Origin: Bimastos eiseni
Taxonomy: Eukaryota; Annelida; Clitellata; Crassiclitellata; Lumbricidae
Length of the DNA stretch: 64,000 bases
NCBI GenBank assembly: GCA_959347315.1
Contig: OY365806.1
Span: 23,202,900 to 23,266,899, forward strand
Direction of reading: 5' to 3'
The notes under the pieces are model-generated. The model made no database searches and was not told where the DNA came from. It saw only the letters and a program-made list of their open reading frames with translations. Position numbers and translations under genes: made by a program. Shown in pieces: positions 51,592 to 61,803 of the stretch; the first letter of the stretch is position 1; every line of letters starts with the position of its first letter.

Positions 51592-51678
51592 CTCGCCAAA
51601 TGAACTGCAATAGGGACCAAGATTAAGCGCCTCTTCGAAAGTTATATGTTCGTTGCACTTGACGAATCCACGATCAGT
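51592..51678 (-). CDS. USP16/USP45: USP16/45-like exon
   Basis: 29 codons, phase 0 on both sides (TTCGTAG/actgat; GGCGAG/gtagga). Reads VKCNEHITFEEALNLGPYCS, matching the KVNKHI.FPE.LDLAPFC block of USP16. Confidence 0.92.
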
Positions 51679-52039
51679 CTACGAAATAAAGTCATCATTT
51701 TAGTTAGGCCTATGTAGCTGGCAACTAAGTCAATGAGTAGGCCTAATTTCATTATCAGCTAGTAGGCCTACTCTAAAAGTGCCGGCGACGAAGCTCAACG
51801 CTAGCGGTTGACAAATACAAGTAGTTGTAGGCCTATTCATAATAGACAAACAGACAAACATCAACTTCTGCAGTTTGCGGTTAATAGCTCTCAACTGAGT
51901 AGCAAGCGTATAGCCTACTTAAACGCAACCTATTGCACACATTTTTTCTACCTCTGTGACAGTTCATAATAGCAAAAGTGGACCAAAAAAATCTTTCATG
52001 AATAAAGGGCCTACGTGTAACTGATTATCATTGTTCATA

Positions 52040-52140
52040 CATTCTGAGAAATTATATAGCGCCGCTTGATCAAGAAACCTACCCACTAGCGATTATAGGC
52101 CGGCCACGACTAAAGAAAAACGACAACCCAGCTAGGTTGA
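52040..52140 (+). repeat. ATTTATATAGCGCC interspersed repeat, copy 3
   Basis: AGAAATTATATAGCGCCGCT then CAAGAAACCTACCCACTAGC and GGCCACGACTAAAGAAAAAC, homologous to 19455-19560. Confidence 0.6.
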
Positions 52141-52145
52141 ATGGG

Positions 52146-52146
<1 letters not shown>

Positions 52147-52207
<61 letters not shown>
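52147..52207. repeat. TA microsatellite
   Basis: About 30 uninterrupted TA units. Confidence 0.97.
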
Positions 52208-52209
<2 letters not shown>

Positions 52210-52420
52210 TTCAAGATGGAGAGGCCTGGATGTACAACTTAGAAAACTTGGCGTTGCCTACTATCCAAGGGAGTCCGTAGAACTTGCACACCAAATTATA
52301 GCTATTTAACGCCTTTGACAAAATAGGCCTGCTCATCAAAGTAAGTTAACTACATGCATATGAAATTATGAATGTCTATTTTGGACGGGTTTGATCAGAG
52401 TGCTTGAAGAAAATTCTCAC

Positions 52421-52515
52421 CTGTTTAAATCTCTTCAGGTGTAGCGTAAGTATCGCCGGTGGATTGTAGACAAGAGTACGTTTCGTAGCAGAAGTCATAC
52501 GGTAATCAGTTTTAT
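52421..52515 (-). CDS. USP16/USP45: USP16/45-like exon (LTLHLKRF)
   Basis: Completes the split Asp codon, then KTDYRMTSATKRTLVYNPPA and ILTLHLKRFKQ, the USP block before the His box. Acceptor CACAG/ataaaa, donor AAACAG/gtgaga. Confidence 0.94.
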
Positions 52516-52810
52516 CTGTGAAGATAGGACAATGAAACCCTAGGTATTCATTAATAAATCATTATTTCGTGCAGTCGAGGTGACAGGATAGGTTAAAACC
52601 GGAAATATAGGCCTCATATGACCAAAGAGATCCATTATAATTTGTAGGATATAGGCCTACGCTTGTCTGGATGTTTCAAGACGTTAGAAGCAACTGTGAT
52701 ACCAATCAGCAGGTAAGCTGAACAATCCACTGCCATAGTATTGACATAATTATGATTAGATCTTAAATACTACAACAACAGCAGGCGGAGAAGTTGATAG
52801 GATAGGACTT

Positions 52811-52817
52811 AATGATA

Positions 52818-52891
<74 letters not shown>

Positions 52892-52919
52892 CATAAAAAT
52901 GATAATAATAATAATAATA

Positions 52920-52970
<51 letters not shown>
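52811..52970. repeat. ATG, AAT and ATT microsatellite complex
   Basis: About 26 ATG units, then AAT units, then about 18 ATT units; AAT and ATT arms are self-complementary. Open frames of poly-Met, poly-His, poly-Ile or poly-Asn here are artefacts. Confidence 0.97.
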
Positions 52971-52984
52971 CGCTCTCCCGCTCG

Positions 52985-53640
52985 TTTCTCGCGATCTCAG
53001 AATGGAGGACGATACTGTGAGGATGGCGGTCGGCCTACGATTAGGGGTGGCCATCTGCGAGCCGCACACCTGCGCATGCGGCGCCTTCGTCTCTGCCAGA
53101 GGCGCACATGCCTGTCCTGTTCTTTGGGTTTCGGCTGTCAAGCAAGACACTGTAATATCAACGATCTTCAGGTCTTTCTCGATTAGATGGAAAGAGACCG
53201 GACGGGCAGACCCTGATACCGTGGAGTGGGTGGCGGGCCTTACTTTGGGACGCGACGGCGGTGGACACAGTGGCCGCTTCTTATATCCCCGAGACAGCTG
53301 CCACAGCCGGAGGAGCGGCGGAGATAGCAGCCACAAGGAAACACACAAAATATTCTGAGCTAGAGAAGAAATACACTTTTGTTCCAATCGCTATAGAAAC
53401 CTTCGGTTTCCTCAATAGTGAGGGCCTCGCCTTTCTGTTTGAGACTGGACGCCGACTTTCGACAACTACCGGTGACACCCGAGAGACAAACTTCCTTTTC
53501 CAGAACTTGTCGGCATTGATCCAACGTTTCAATGTGGTGGCTTTTCAGGGCACTATGTCAAGATTACAATCAACTGACAAGCGGCGACCCAGATGGCCTG
53601 ATGACAGATCCGTTGGCAATGCCAATGATGTATAACACTA
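52985..53640 (+). pseudogene. LINE C-terminal domain with KRPD...D endonuclease-like motif
   Basis: Across frames it reads VRMAVGLRLGVAICEPHTCA then CGAFVSARGAHAC (zinc-knuckle-like Cys/His cluster), GLSRLDGKRPDGQTLIPW, LLWDATAVDTVAASYIPETA, and ending YTFVPIAIETFG, FLFETGRRLS, LFQNLSALIQRFNVVAFQGT. This is the recurrent C-terminal end of a non-LTR retrotransposon family common in marine invertebrates. KRPD followed 13 residues later by the Asp of WDAT recalls the restriction-like endonuclease of R2-type LINEs; that is inference. At least one frameshift and a deletion make it inactive. Confidence 0.75.
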
Positions 53641-53647
53641 TATGTGA

Positions 53648-53653
53648 CATAAA

Positions 53654-53690
<37 letters not shown>

Positions 53691-53693
53691 GTA

Positions 53694-53726
<33 letters not shown>

Positions 53727-53732
53727 ATAATA
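53648..53732 (+). repeat. AAT microsatellite tail of the LINE
   Basis: AAT units with ACAGT and ACAAC interruptions begin 8 bases after the LINE segment, as expected for a LINE ending in a TAA-type tail. Confidence 0.85.
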
Positions 53733-54475
53733 ACAACAACGTCGATTTACAAGGTCCCGTAAAAGCGGCCCTAACCACTACAAGGGCGCCGTTCAACTTA
53801 AAACGAAAGTCAGCAGACAGGAGAAGCATTGGATATCATTTAGGCCTACGCAATTGTTGCGGATTAGAATTCGTAGGCCTATAATTGAGTCTGATTAAGC
53901 ACTTGTAGTAATTTTAGCAGCTCAAGTGTGTTTCAAATTTCTAATAAACTAGCTGTTAACCAGTGAAAAATCACAGGTCATAGGCCTACTTAATTTTGGT
54001 CCGTAGAATAGTGGTTAACACTTCGGGACGCATAGCTAAAATGACATTTACGCAACCCGTGAAAAATCAGAACTGACATCTCGCGAATACATGTAAGTGA
54101 AACGTGTATTACTGACAAACACGTGACTTAGGTAATTATTATTGCTGACAGAAAGCTAACTGCATATCCAATTAGAAATTTTTTAATTCTCGGTAACGGT
54201 TAAATCTTTCAATAGTGCTTTCAAGCTAAATTCACACTATTCGTTAGCTATATAAACTCATACTGAACTCAAAGCTCTATAAAAAAATATAGCGGGAATA
54301 TTAACAAATACTTATTGACTAAAGGTATAATAAGTTGATCTGTTTATTACCAGCAGAAATGACCATAGGTCTAGACAGGTAAATAAAAATGTACGGGTGC
54401 TCTTGGATTGCATACTTTTCAACGGATTATTATAATATATAGGTCAAGCATTAGCTAGCAATGATTAGGGGTCCA

Positions 54476-54512
54476 TTCTACAGGCATGACTTGCTGAGTC
54501 ATGCCTGTAGAA
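54476..54512. repeat. Perfect 16-bp hairpin
   Basis: TTCTACAGGCATGACT, a 5-base loop TGCTG, then the exact reverse complement. In the USP intron, 273 bp from the next exon. Confidence 0.85.
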
Positions 54513-54784
54513 TTTATATTGTTGGCGACAAAGACACTGTTCATTTAATTGAATAAAAGGAATAATTAACTGAAAGGTACATTTCCCGTTCCGAATTAGC
54601 GTCACGCCAAAAATTGGGCGAGTATAATTTGTATCTGATTCGAAAATCGGTGCTGATAGATTTACAACTGCTAAAGGTCGATAGCATTAATTTACCATTG
54701 CGTATGTTAGGCCTGTCTGAGATATTAATTTTACTTAGGTCTATTGAGTTCACTTCCCAAAGAATTGCATATGTATAGACCTAC

Positions 54785-55082
54785 CTGAGCTGCTGTGATT
54801 CGTGCTACATGCCGCACAAAGATATTCGTCGGAAATGTAATCCGTCCTTGTGAACGCCTCCAGACAGTCCTCCACTGAATATGGTTTGTGCTTTCGTGAA
54901 TTTCTCTGCTGATCCAGAGACTCTGTTTGCGCGTTGTTCACTTCACATAACGGTTTCATCAAGCGCTTCATAGCTTTCTGATAATCTGTTTTTGCTTCAC
55001 CAAACAAACTCTTGTTCTGGCCAACGTCCTTAAAAGCGATAGGAAGCGAGATGTCCAACAGCGGCTCACAAACATGATATGG
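54785..55082 (-). CDS. USP16/USP45: USP16/45-like exon (fingers)
   Basis: 99 codons plus one base. Opens PYHVCEPLLDISLPIAF, then a short Lys/Arg/Glu/Gln linker in place of the long lysine-rich USP16 insert, and SVEDCLEAFTRTDYISDEY then LCAAC, the second CxxC of the zinc-binding fingers. Acceptor TTGTAG/ccatat, donor CTCAG/gtaggt. Confidence 0.93.
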
Positions 55083-55518
55083 CTACAATTAATTATTAGT
55101 ACATCATAAGAATTTATAAGAATTATTATTGTTGTCGAGCGCCGAGGAATATGCTGTCCATTGTCTTGAGACTGCTTGTTCTGTCTTTAACGATTAACAC
55201 CATGCAGGGACCAACTTCTTAGTCATACTGTCTTCAACGAACTTTGTTTATCACATAATTGTTTTATTGCTTATTTTTCGGACATTTTTGGCCAAATTGT
55301 CTTTTGCTGAAGGTTGCTTTCCATCATGCCTAAATCTGCTTTATAATCGTAGATTTAGGCCTACTTAATAAACCTGACCTGGAAATAACAGTCTGTCTGA
55401 CTCTAGACTCATCTCCAATCTCAAAACATTTCTAAGATATTTTATCGCCTTATTCTTATGAGAAAAAATATCACTTAATATCATAGCTTTGTCCATACCA
55501 ATCAGATTACCGTGAAGG

Positions 55519-55569
55519 CTACTTTTATCGAAAGTCTACTTTTATCGAAAGTCTACTTTTATCGAAAGT
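55519..55569 (+). repeat. 17-bp tandem repeat, three exact copies
   Basis: Unit CTACTTTTATCGAAAGT at 55519, 55536 and 55553. Confidence 0.95.
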
Positions 55570-55942
55570 CTGTAAAAGTGTCTCTTGAACCAGCTACATG
55601 TGTCTTCATGCCTCTGCTATCGGTCTCATCGAGTTGGTATTGGTAATAAGCGATCCGATCACACTTCTATCTGTAGGCCACTACTACTGGTCATACACAG
55701 AATCTGCTCTCGACCCCATTTATGTACAATCATCACAATGGCTGGCATGATTAAAGGTCATTTTAAGGTCAAAAATATCGAAATAATGGGATGCTGGTCA
55801 TTACTTTAGCCAAATAATGTTCTATCTGAGTAATTCTTTTGTCTGTTAGCTCGGACCGGCAATGGCTACATTCGGGAAGACCTAGAAGTCAAGGGCAAAC
55901 ATGATACAAGGTCATTTCAAGGTCAAAAGGTTATTATAATGG

Positions 55943-56287
55943 AAAATGGCCATTACTCAGCTAAGTATTGTTTTATTTCGGTGATTATCAGTTGTGGCAG
56001 GTATCGTTTGATTTCGACTATTTGACGTTGACAGGCAACTGGGTTGACCAGTTACTTCAAAGTCAAATTCATTCAGAATATGTAGTACTAAACTGCTGAA
56101 CAAACATTTGGTCTGAGTCAGCGTACCAATTTTGTTCCGTATTAGTTATCCTATGACAATTTTAAGAGGATTATAAATGTGACTGGTCAACCCAGTAGCC
56201 TGTCAAATAGTCGAAATCAAAAGAAACCTGCCACAACTAATAATAACCTAAATAAAACAATATTTGACTGAGTAATAGCAATTTTGC
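55943..56287. mobile_element. Long inverted repeat, arms of about 105 bp
   Basis: Left arm 55943-56053 and right arm 56181-56287 are imperfect reverse complements (for example TTGATTTCGACTATTTGAC, CTGGGTTGACCAGT, TTGTGGCAGGT), with a spacer of about 130 bp. The left arm is preceded by a direct near-copy of its start (GGTCATTTTAAGGTCAAAAA at 55757 and GGTCATTTCAAGGTCAAAAG at 55911). Likely a foldback-type MITE. Confidence 0.75.
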
Positions 56288-56499
56288 CCAGGTTGATCCT
56301 TATTTGAGATTTTCTAGATTTCTAGATTTTCTGGACTAGTTTTTGACATGGGCGATTCTTGTCTTCTTCTCCTTTATCGCCAAGTCCCTTTTTTGCTCAC
56401 TTTTCTCTTCGTAGTTGCATAAGATTCTACATTGTCCAGATCACTCAACATGTTTAATCTTTTCCTTTCCTTATTGCCTTTCCAAGCATGCAAGTAAGT

Positions 56500-56700
56500 C
56501 GACAACAGCATATGGAGTGTGCTGCAGGAGAAGGTTTACCGACCCAGAATAGCCAACGTCGACGAACTCAAAACGCGTCTGATCGACGAGTGGGCACGCT
56601 TTGACCAGTTGATCGTTGATGCTGCTATCGGCTAGTGGCGTCGCCGTCTAAGCGCTTGTGTCCGTAAAAACGTGGCACATTTCGTGCACCAATTCTAACA
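56500..56700 (+). pseudogene. Tc1/mariner transposase C-terminal fragment
   Basis: The frame reads SIWSVLQEKVYRPRIANVDE, LKTRLIDEWARFDQLIVDAA and WRRRLSACVRKNVAHF, the end of a mariner-like transposase. A TAG stop interrupts it before WRRRL. No upstream catalytic DDE part is present. Confidence 0.8.
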
Positions 56701-57505
56701 CTTTTAAGCAGATCTGCCATAACAATTAAAACTCTGATAAGTAAACCATATTTTACTTTACTGCGTGCTAATTCAGTCTTCAGATAGTTTGTGGCAAGTA
56801 ATAAAATGTAAGTGTTTATATAAAAAATTGGTACACCTGTGTTTAACAAGGTATTGTGGTGATATGAGTCAGGTGAAGTGAAAAATTTACAGCATAAAAT
56901 TTTAGCCATTTTGAAATCTGCCTACGAAAAGTAATTATAATTGGTGGAAATTTGACGAAGTTCTGACAGAAACAATTATGCACAGTTTATTTTGAGACGG
57001 TTTATTGCTTTCAACCACTATTATCTCCGCATACTTTCTTCCCCGCAATCTGAGATCTTCTGATGTATACATGCGTCTTCTGGTTGAACCTCGATGTTGC
57101 GCTGTCATGGGCTCTGGTGCATTCCATGTTGCGGCCTCAAAGATTGGAATCGCTTAACAATATCTGTTCCATGCTAGAACTTTATTCATTCGTATTTGAA
57201 ACGCCTCAAAATACTGACTAGGCGTAACTCAGATTTGCATTTCACTGTGACTTCGCTTGCATAAATAAAAACATAATAATAAGCATGTTCTATTTGTCAG
57301 AAACATTTCTTCAGTTAGTAGCACGTAATACGAGATGTTTGGATAGAATTATATTGTGGTACTCATTTGCCCGTTCACATACGGACGGCATCACTCGTTT
57401 CGTCTCCAATATCTCAGTCAAGTCAGAACTTGAACTTAGTATAACAGAATATTGCGGTAGGCTACTAATAATAGTATATAGGTCCTAAGTCTAGTCGATT
57501 ATCAG

Positions 57506-57721
57506 TCGATTATCAGGGCCGTACCGAGGGGGGGGGCAGCGGGGCCTAGGCCCAGGCCGCATATGTGGAAAGGGCGCAAATTTCAGGATGGCATAACTTA
57601 TTATTCCATAAAATGCACTATTTTCAAAATGTGGGGGCGCCAAATTGGTGCTACGCACAGGGCGCAATTAGCTAGCCACAGCTTAGGCGCAATTGCAGCC
57701 CGGTACGGCCCAGTCAATTAT
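57506..57721. mobile_element. 200-bp hAT MITE with target-site duplication
   Basis: Element 57514-57713 opens CAGGGCCGTACCG and ends, read in reverse complement, CTGGGCCGTACCGGG. Flanks TCGATTAT and TCAATTAT form an 8-bp duplication with one mismatch. GC-rich interior with GGGGGCGCCAAA and GGCGCAATT motifs. Confidence 0.88.
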
Positions 57722-57994
57722 AAATAACAAATGCATCATTAGATGCTTCAGAAGGAGTCCATATTCGACACAAACAATGACATCGTAATATATCAGTCGC
57801 ATAGGTCCACAGCGGGCCGCCGTGGGTCAGCCTTACAATGCTCGGCAGACCATGGGCATGTATTCGCAAAAATGTAAGCGCTTTGCTTCTTAACCAACTT
57901 AATTAGTGGCTTCTGCAACCACCAAAAAGCACTTCAAGGCTAAGCGGAAATTATAACACGATTTATTTGCGTTCAGCGTTCTGCACTATTATAG

Positions 57995-58160
57995 CAGAAC
58001 ACCAAGGTGGTCGATTTGGCCATAGAGCGGTCGGCCTGTAACGCGTAGAGCAAATCTTTCACGCGCGGTTTCTCTGCCATATAACTGCATCTGCGTCATC
58101 TGTGCGAGTGTATTCTTCTTTGTAAGATGGGCTAAGAGCAAAATGCAGTTGCATTGTATT
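57995..58160 (+). mobile_element. tRNA-derived SINE, degenerate copy 4
   Basis: ATAGAGCGGTCGGCCTGTAA matches the SINE box A region of the other copies; the box B segment is deleted, and the body continues with GAGCAAATCTTTCACGCGC and TTCTCTGCC. Ends 93 bp before a USP exon donor. Confidence 0.6.
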
Positions 58161-58252
58161 GCATCTCTGTGTCTCTCCAACGCTTTTGGAATTAGACGAG
58201 TTGCTTAAAAACTCACGCGTTGGCATTCTAATATTCGATCAGTTTCATTTAC

Positions 58253-58351
58253 CTGTTGGCACTTTTCACATACGTAGACAGTCATGAAGTGGCCACCAAA
58301 TACACCATCCACATCAGTCAGCGTTTTCCTGTTGTCAGCGGAACCTGAAGC
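58253..58351 (-). CDS. USP16/USP45: USP16/45-like exon (first CxxC)
   Basis: 33 codons, phase 0 on both sides (GTGTAG/gcttca; CAACAG/gtaaat). Reads LTDVDGVFGGHFMTVYVCEK then CQQ, aligned with the VDRIFGGEL.SMI.CD.C block. CEKC supplies two of four zinc ligands. Confidence 0.93.
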
Positions 58352-59051
58352 CTACACAATGAAGACCGAACTTAACTCAATATTGTAAATTGGCAAAAAT
58401 GCAATGAAGTAGCCAAACATTCTTTAAGGTAGACCCTATAAGTACCAAAATATAAAGTCTCTTACGCTAATTGCATAGTGCAATGAGAGCATACACAGAG
58501 CCTACTTTCAAGCAAAAAATTTCAAACGCAAAAGCTTTGCGTCACCAACAAGCTCAATAAGAAATGAACAGTTTTGAGGTAGTCATTTTGTTGTTTACTT
58601 CCAACAATTAAACAAATTTCAAATTTCAAATCAAGGATATACCCATTACACTGCTCAGTCATAAAATGCTTGAATTTCGTAAAAATTTTTAATCTATTCA
58701 TGACATTTGCCAGAGCAAGAATTGTAATTCCTTGCTCTTAGATGATATGATGACATCCATGGGTCTATTTTGCCATTCACGATCGACGTAGGCCTACAAT
58801 TGTGCACGTGCAGTATATTAATTGTGACAGTATAAGGGTAAAGGCAGTGATCGTCATAAGTCAAAAAGCGATAATTATTCTGAACTTAAAAGTACAGTTC
58901 GGGACAAATTAAAAATTATTTGTAGCCAAGCTGTAATCAATCGAATAACTCCCTTAATTTGTCTCTTCGATAAATTTAAACAGATATGTGTCTAACTGAC
59001 ATTTATAAGTACTAACAATCGTTAAATATACCGTATGCAGGTAAAGTGTAC
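58352..59051 (-). other. USP intron
   Basis: 700 bp, AT-rich; nothing recognised. Confidence 0.8.
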
Positions 59052-59136
59052 CTGTCGTTCTTCTATTCTGAGTCCATCCAACAAGTGGCGTAATAACTCG
59101 TGACTATCACACTGACCGCTTTTGAACTTGTTAGAC
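59052..59136 (-). CDS. USP16/USP45: USP16/45-like exon (DSHELL)
   Basis: Reads FKSGQCDSHELLRHLLDGLR then IEERQ, the QQQDSQELLRYLLDGMR block. One base completes the Arg codon begun at the 61804 donor. The stretch that follows it in human USP16 (about 40 residues to the FGG block) is here cut to about 17. Confidence 0.93.
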
Positions 59137-59261
59137 CTTCAGACCAACAAATAAACATCGTTATTTACTTAGATTGCATGCTCTAGCAACAGTGAAAATT
59201 ACGATGCAAAACTACAGCAAAATATGAGCGCATTTACATTGCAGTAATAGTAGTTAGACTA

Positions 59262-60085
59262 AAATACCCAAATGTGAGCACATTTAAAAAATTTGAAATT
59301 ATGGAAAAATGATTGAGTGCAACAGACTTGTGATGTGTGCCAGAGATAAATCAAGTGAATGTCTATACAGCACAGACCTATATGCAAATCATCGACAAGA
59401 TATTTTAAAATAAAATAATAACATGTTGCAAAATGTGCTCACATTTGGGCACCCGAATTAAATGTGAGCACACCTTGGTTCCAAATGTGAGCATACATGC
59501 TCACGCATATTGCAGGCAGGTTCTACAAACGGCATCGGGTCTAGTCTAATACTAATGCCAATAATAGGCCACATAATCTCCGATAAACCATTTGTCACTT
59601 CAAAATTTGAAGTGCCGATTTAATGTAAAAAATTTGATTGAGCAAAATGCTCAGAATGGCGCCGCGTGTGAGCACCATGGTCACAATCAGGGTTTTAGGC
59701 TTAAAAGGGCGGATAATGGTGCTCACATTTCGGAACATGCAGTCGGAGTAAGAAAAAATTCTTACAATCAAACGGAACAAGATAAAAATCTTATCACCGC
59801 TCATTCATAAAGTGAACATAATACACATTCTAACGATAACTGTAGTTATATCATGGCCAAAAATTGGATCAAGTTAACGATCATTTACGAAAATTGAAAA
59901 GTAAGACTTTTTAATAGGGTTTATTCTAAAGCACTAGCATTCTGTCAAAAAAGGATTTTAAAAAGTACTTTAACGTTCTCGGACATGCTTGTTGTTACTA
60001 CTACGGATATTCACTGAGCGGCGCCACCGTCTATGCTGATTAGGTGAAATAATCAAAGGTGCTCACATTTGGGCGGTTGCTTTGG
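59262..60085. mobile_element. DNA element with dispersed AAATGTGAGCAC motifs
   Basis: CCCAAATGTGAGCA at 59267 faces GCTCACATTTGGGC at 60060 as inverted ends. Further copies lie at 59435 (reverse), 59460, 59482, 59665 and 59718 (reverse). Both ends also share GTACCC/GGGTAC-like outer bases. Multiple motif copies near both ends recall transposase-binding subterminal repeats. No transposase is readable. Confidence 0.6.
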
Positions 60086-60336
60086 GTACTTTACCCTATA
60101 TCAACAGGGTGGCCTAAAATAGGTGGGTCCGTCTATAACAATCTTGAGAAATCTTTATATCTTTTTTTTCTCCAAACCGTAATATTCTTCTTACTTATTA
60201 TCTTAACGCATGACGTCATTATTTCGTTAGCTCTCGGTCGCCATCTTTACAATTTATTTCATATTTATGTTGTTATAATGACAAAAATAACAGCAGAAGA
60301 TCGTATCCTGAGAATGTCACCTTCATTGATTTAAAC

Positions 60337-61498
60337 CCAGTAGATAGGGTTGCCAGGTGTCCGGTATTGAACTGGACAAACTCCGGTCTGAAATTTCCGA
60401 CGTTGCCGGACATGGCGGGGTCCGGTAATTTATGGTAAATAATTACTAACTGTTGTTAAAATTACAGTTAGTTTGGAAATACACAATACACGTGAAAAAG
60501 CGAAAACTGAGAACGTAGATTTCGAGGAGCTCTACAGTCTACACGTTTTCTGTGGCTCTTCCCTTGGAAGCATCTATTAGATTGCATTTATCATTCATAA
60601 TCTGCGGCCCAATTTTCAGCCAAAACAGATTACAAATTAAAGCTGTTAAATATGATGCTTAGCCAAAAATAATTTGAAACGGAGTATAACGTAACTCAGG
60701 GTTGCTCTTCACCAAACAGGTATCGATTTGTGGTGAACTTCAATTCTACCCTTTGGTATCGGTTGCGACAATTCTGGTTCACCTCCCCTAAATTCTCTGG
60801 TACCCTCCGGAGGCCTCTGTATTGTTTTGCCCAGGTCCGACTATCCGCGTGGTGTCTGGCTTGTTGGCGCAGATATGAGGAAGATTGCCAGTGTCAACGT
60901 TCGGAGCTCATTACAAATAACTTCGACTCGATCCCGACTGATTTATCTTTATTTCTTCGATAAAATCCACAGTCATCGAACAGTTATTTTACAGAACGCT
61001 GTCTCTGCAACCACTACGACAACGACGACTTACGACTGCCCTTTATTATACAGCGGCGGACTATCATAACAACCGACGACTCTCTCTACTCCCGTGATTA
61101 CTCTCTCTTTTTCACTCTGACTTCACACACACTCACACTCCACACACTTCCTATAGATATACCCGAAGCCAAGCGAGACATTGCAGCCAGACATTGTAGC
61201 GAGACATTGTAACGAGACATTGTAGCGAGACATTGTAGCGAGACATTGTAGCGAGACATTGTACACAATAATTGCTTATCAGCTAGGCAATTTTGCCACA
61301 GGAGACTGTAATCATAGACGAAAATGAAAGATTTCCTAAAATTAAGAACATAGTAAATCAAATTACTTAAGCCTCACAGGTTTTCCTCAGTTAGAAAAAT
61401 GTCTTAGACATTTATGGGCCTTTGCCATAGAACCGGGCCCTGGTGTAGCAATTCCTCCTGACCTCCTCTCAAGACTACCTGGCAACTCTACCAGTAGA
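60337..61498. mobile_element. hAT-type element nested in the mariner
   Basis: Element 60345-61490 (1146 bp) opens TAGGGTTGCCAGGT and ends, in reverse complement, TAGAGTTGCCAGGT. It is flanked by a perfect 8-bp duplication CCAGTAGA (60337-60344 and 61491-61498). No transposase is readable; the interior holds a 13-bp minisatellite and a C/T-rich segment (about 60960-61150). Confidence 0.93.
61173..61263 (+). repeat. 13-bp minisatellite, seven copies
   Basis: Unit GCGAGACATTGTA, with single-base variants in units 1, 2 and 4. Inside the nested hAT. Confidence 0.95.
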
Positions 61499-61803
61499 TT
61501 ATGCTATTTGGGTGCCCTCCAAAAAATTAATTTCCCCGTAAATTTACAACAATAGAACAACTGAAATTGGCCATTGTTGAAGAGTGGCAACATTTGTCTC
61601 AGAGGTTTATAAACAAGAACATTGACCAGTAGCGAAGACGTTTAGAACAAAACTTGAAAACCGAGGAGGACACATTGAATTCTGATTTTAGATAAATTAA
61701 CATTTGGCAACAGTTTCCTTCGGTTTTTAATAGACAAATTTGAAAAAAATAATTATGATATGAAATTATATATTTAAACATTTATTTGGGCCACCCTGTA
61801 TAC

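Larger units (their letters stand above)
51679..52420 (-). other. USP intron with TA microsatellite
   Basis: Contains an ATTTATATAGCGCC repeat head (52040-52140) directly followed by a TA microsatellite (52147-52207). Confidence 0.8.
52516..54784 (-). other. USP intron with LINE end and microsatellites
   Basis: 2.3 kb. Holds ATG/AAT/ATT repeats (52811-52970), an RLE-like LINE end (52985-53640), its AAT tail (53648-53732) and a perfect hairpin (54476-54512). Confidence 0.8.
55083..58252 (-). other. USP intron with several transposon remnants
   Basis: 3.2 kb. Holds a 17-bp tandem repeat, a long inverted repeat, a mariner end, a 200-bp MITE and a SINE relic. Confidence 0.8.
60107..61800. mobile_element. 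Non-autonomous mariner, split by a nested hAT
   Basis: Left end ACAGGGTGGCCTAAAATAGG and right end (reverse complement) ACAGGGTGGCCCAAATAAAT are mariner-style terminal inverted repeats at TA sites. The left part holds a transposase start (MTKITAEDRIL, ATG at 60278), the right part a transposase end (TIEQLKLAIVEEWQHLSQRF, then RRRLEQNL after a TAG stop). Without the nested hAT it is only about 540 bp, so it was internally deleted before the hAT arrived. Confidence 0.85.
59137..61803 (-). other. USP intron filled with DNA transposons
   Basis: 2.7 kb; about 2.5 kb of it is the AAATGTGAGCAC element (59262-60085) and the mariner with its nested hAT (60107-61800). Confidence 0.85.

Noticed and set aside
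52809..53387. 192-residue minus-strand and 124-residue plus-strand open frames
   Set aside because: They run through ATG/AAT/ATT microsatellites (poly-His, poly-Asn, poly-Met, poly-Ile) and the wrong strand or frame of a LINE relic.
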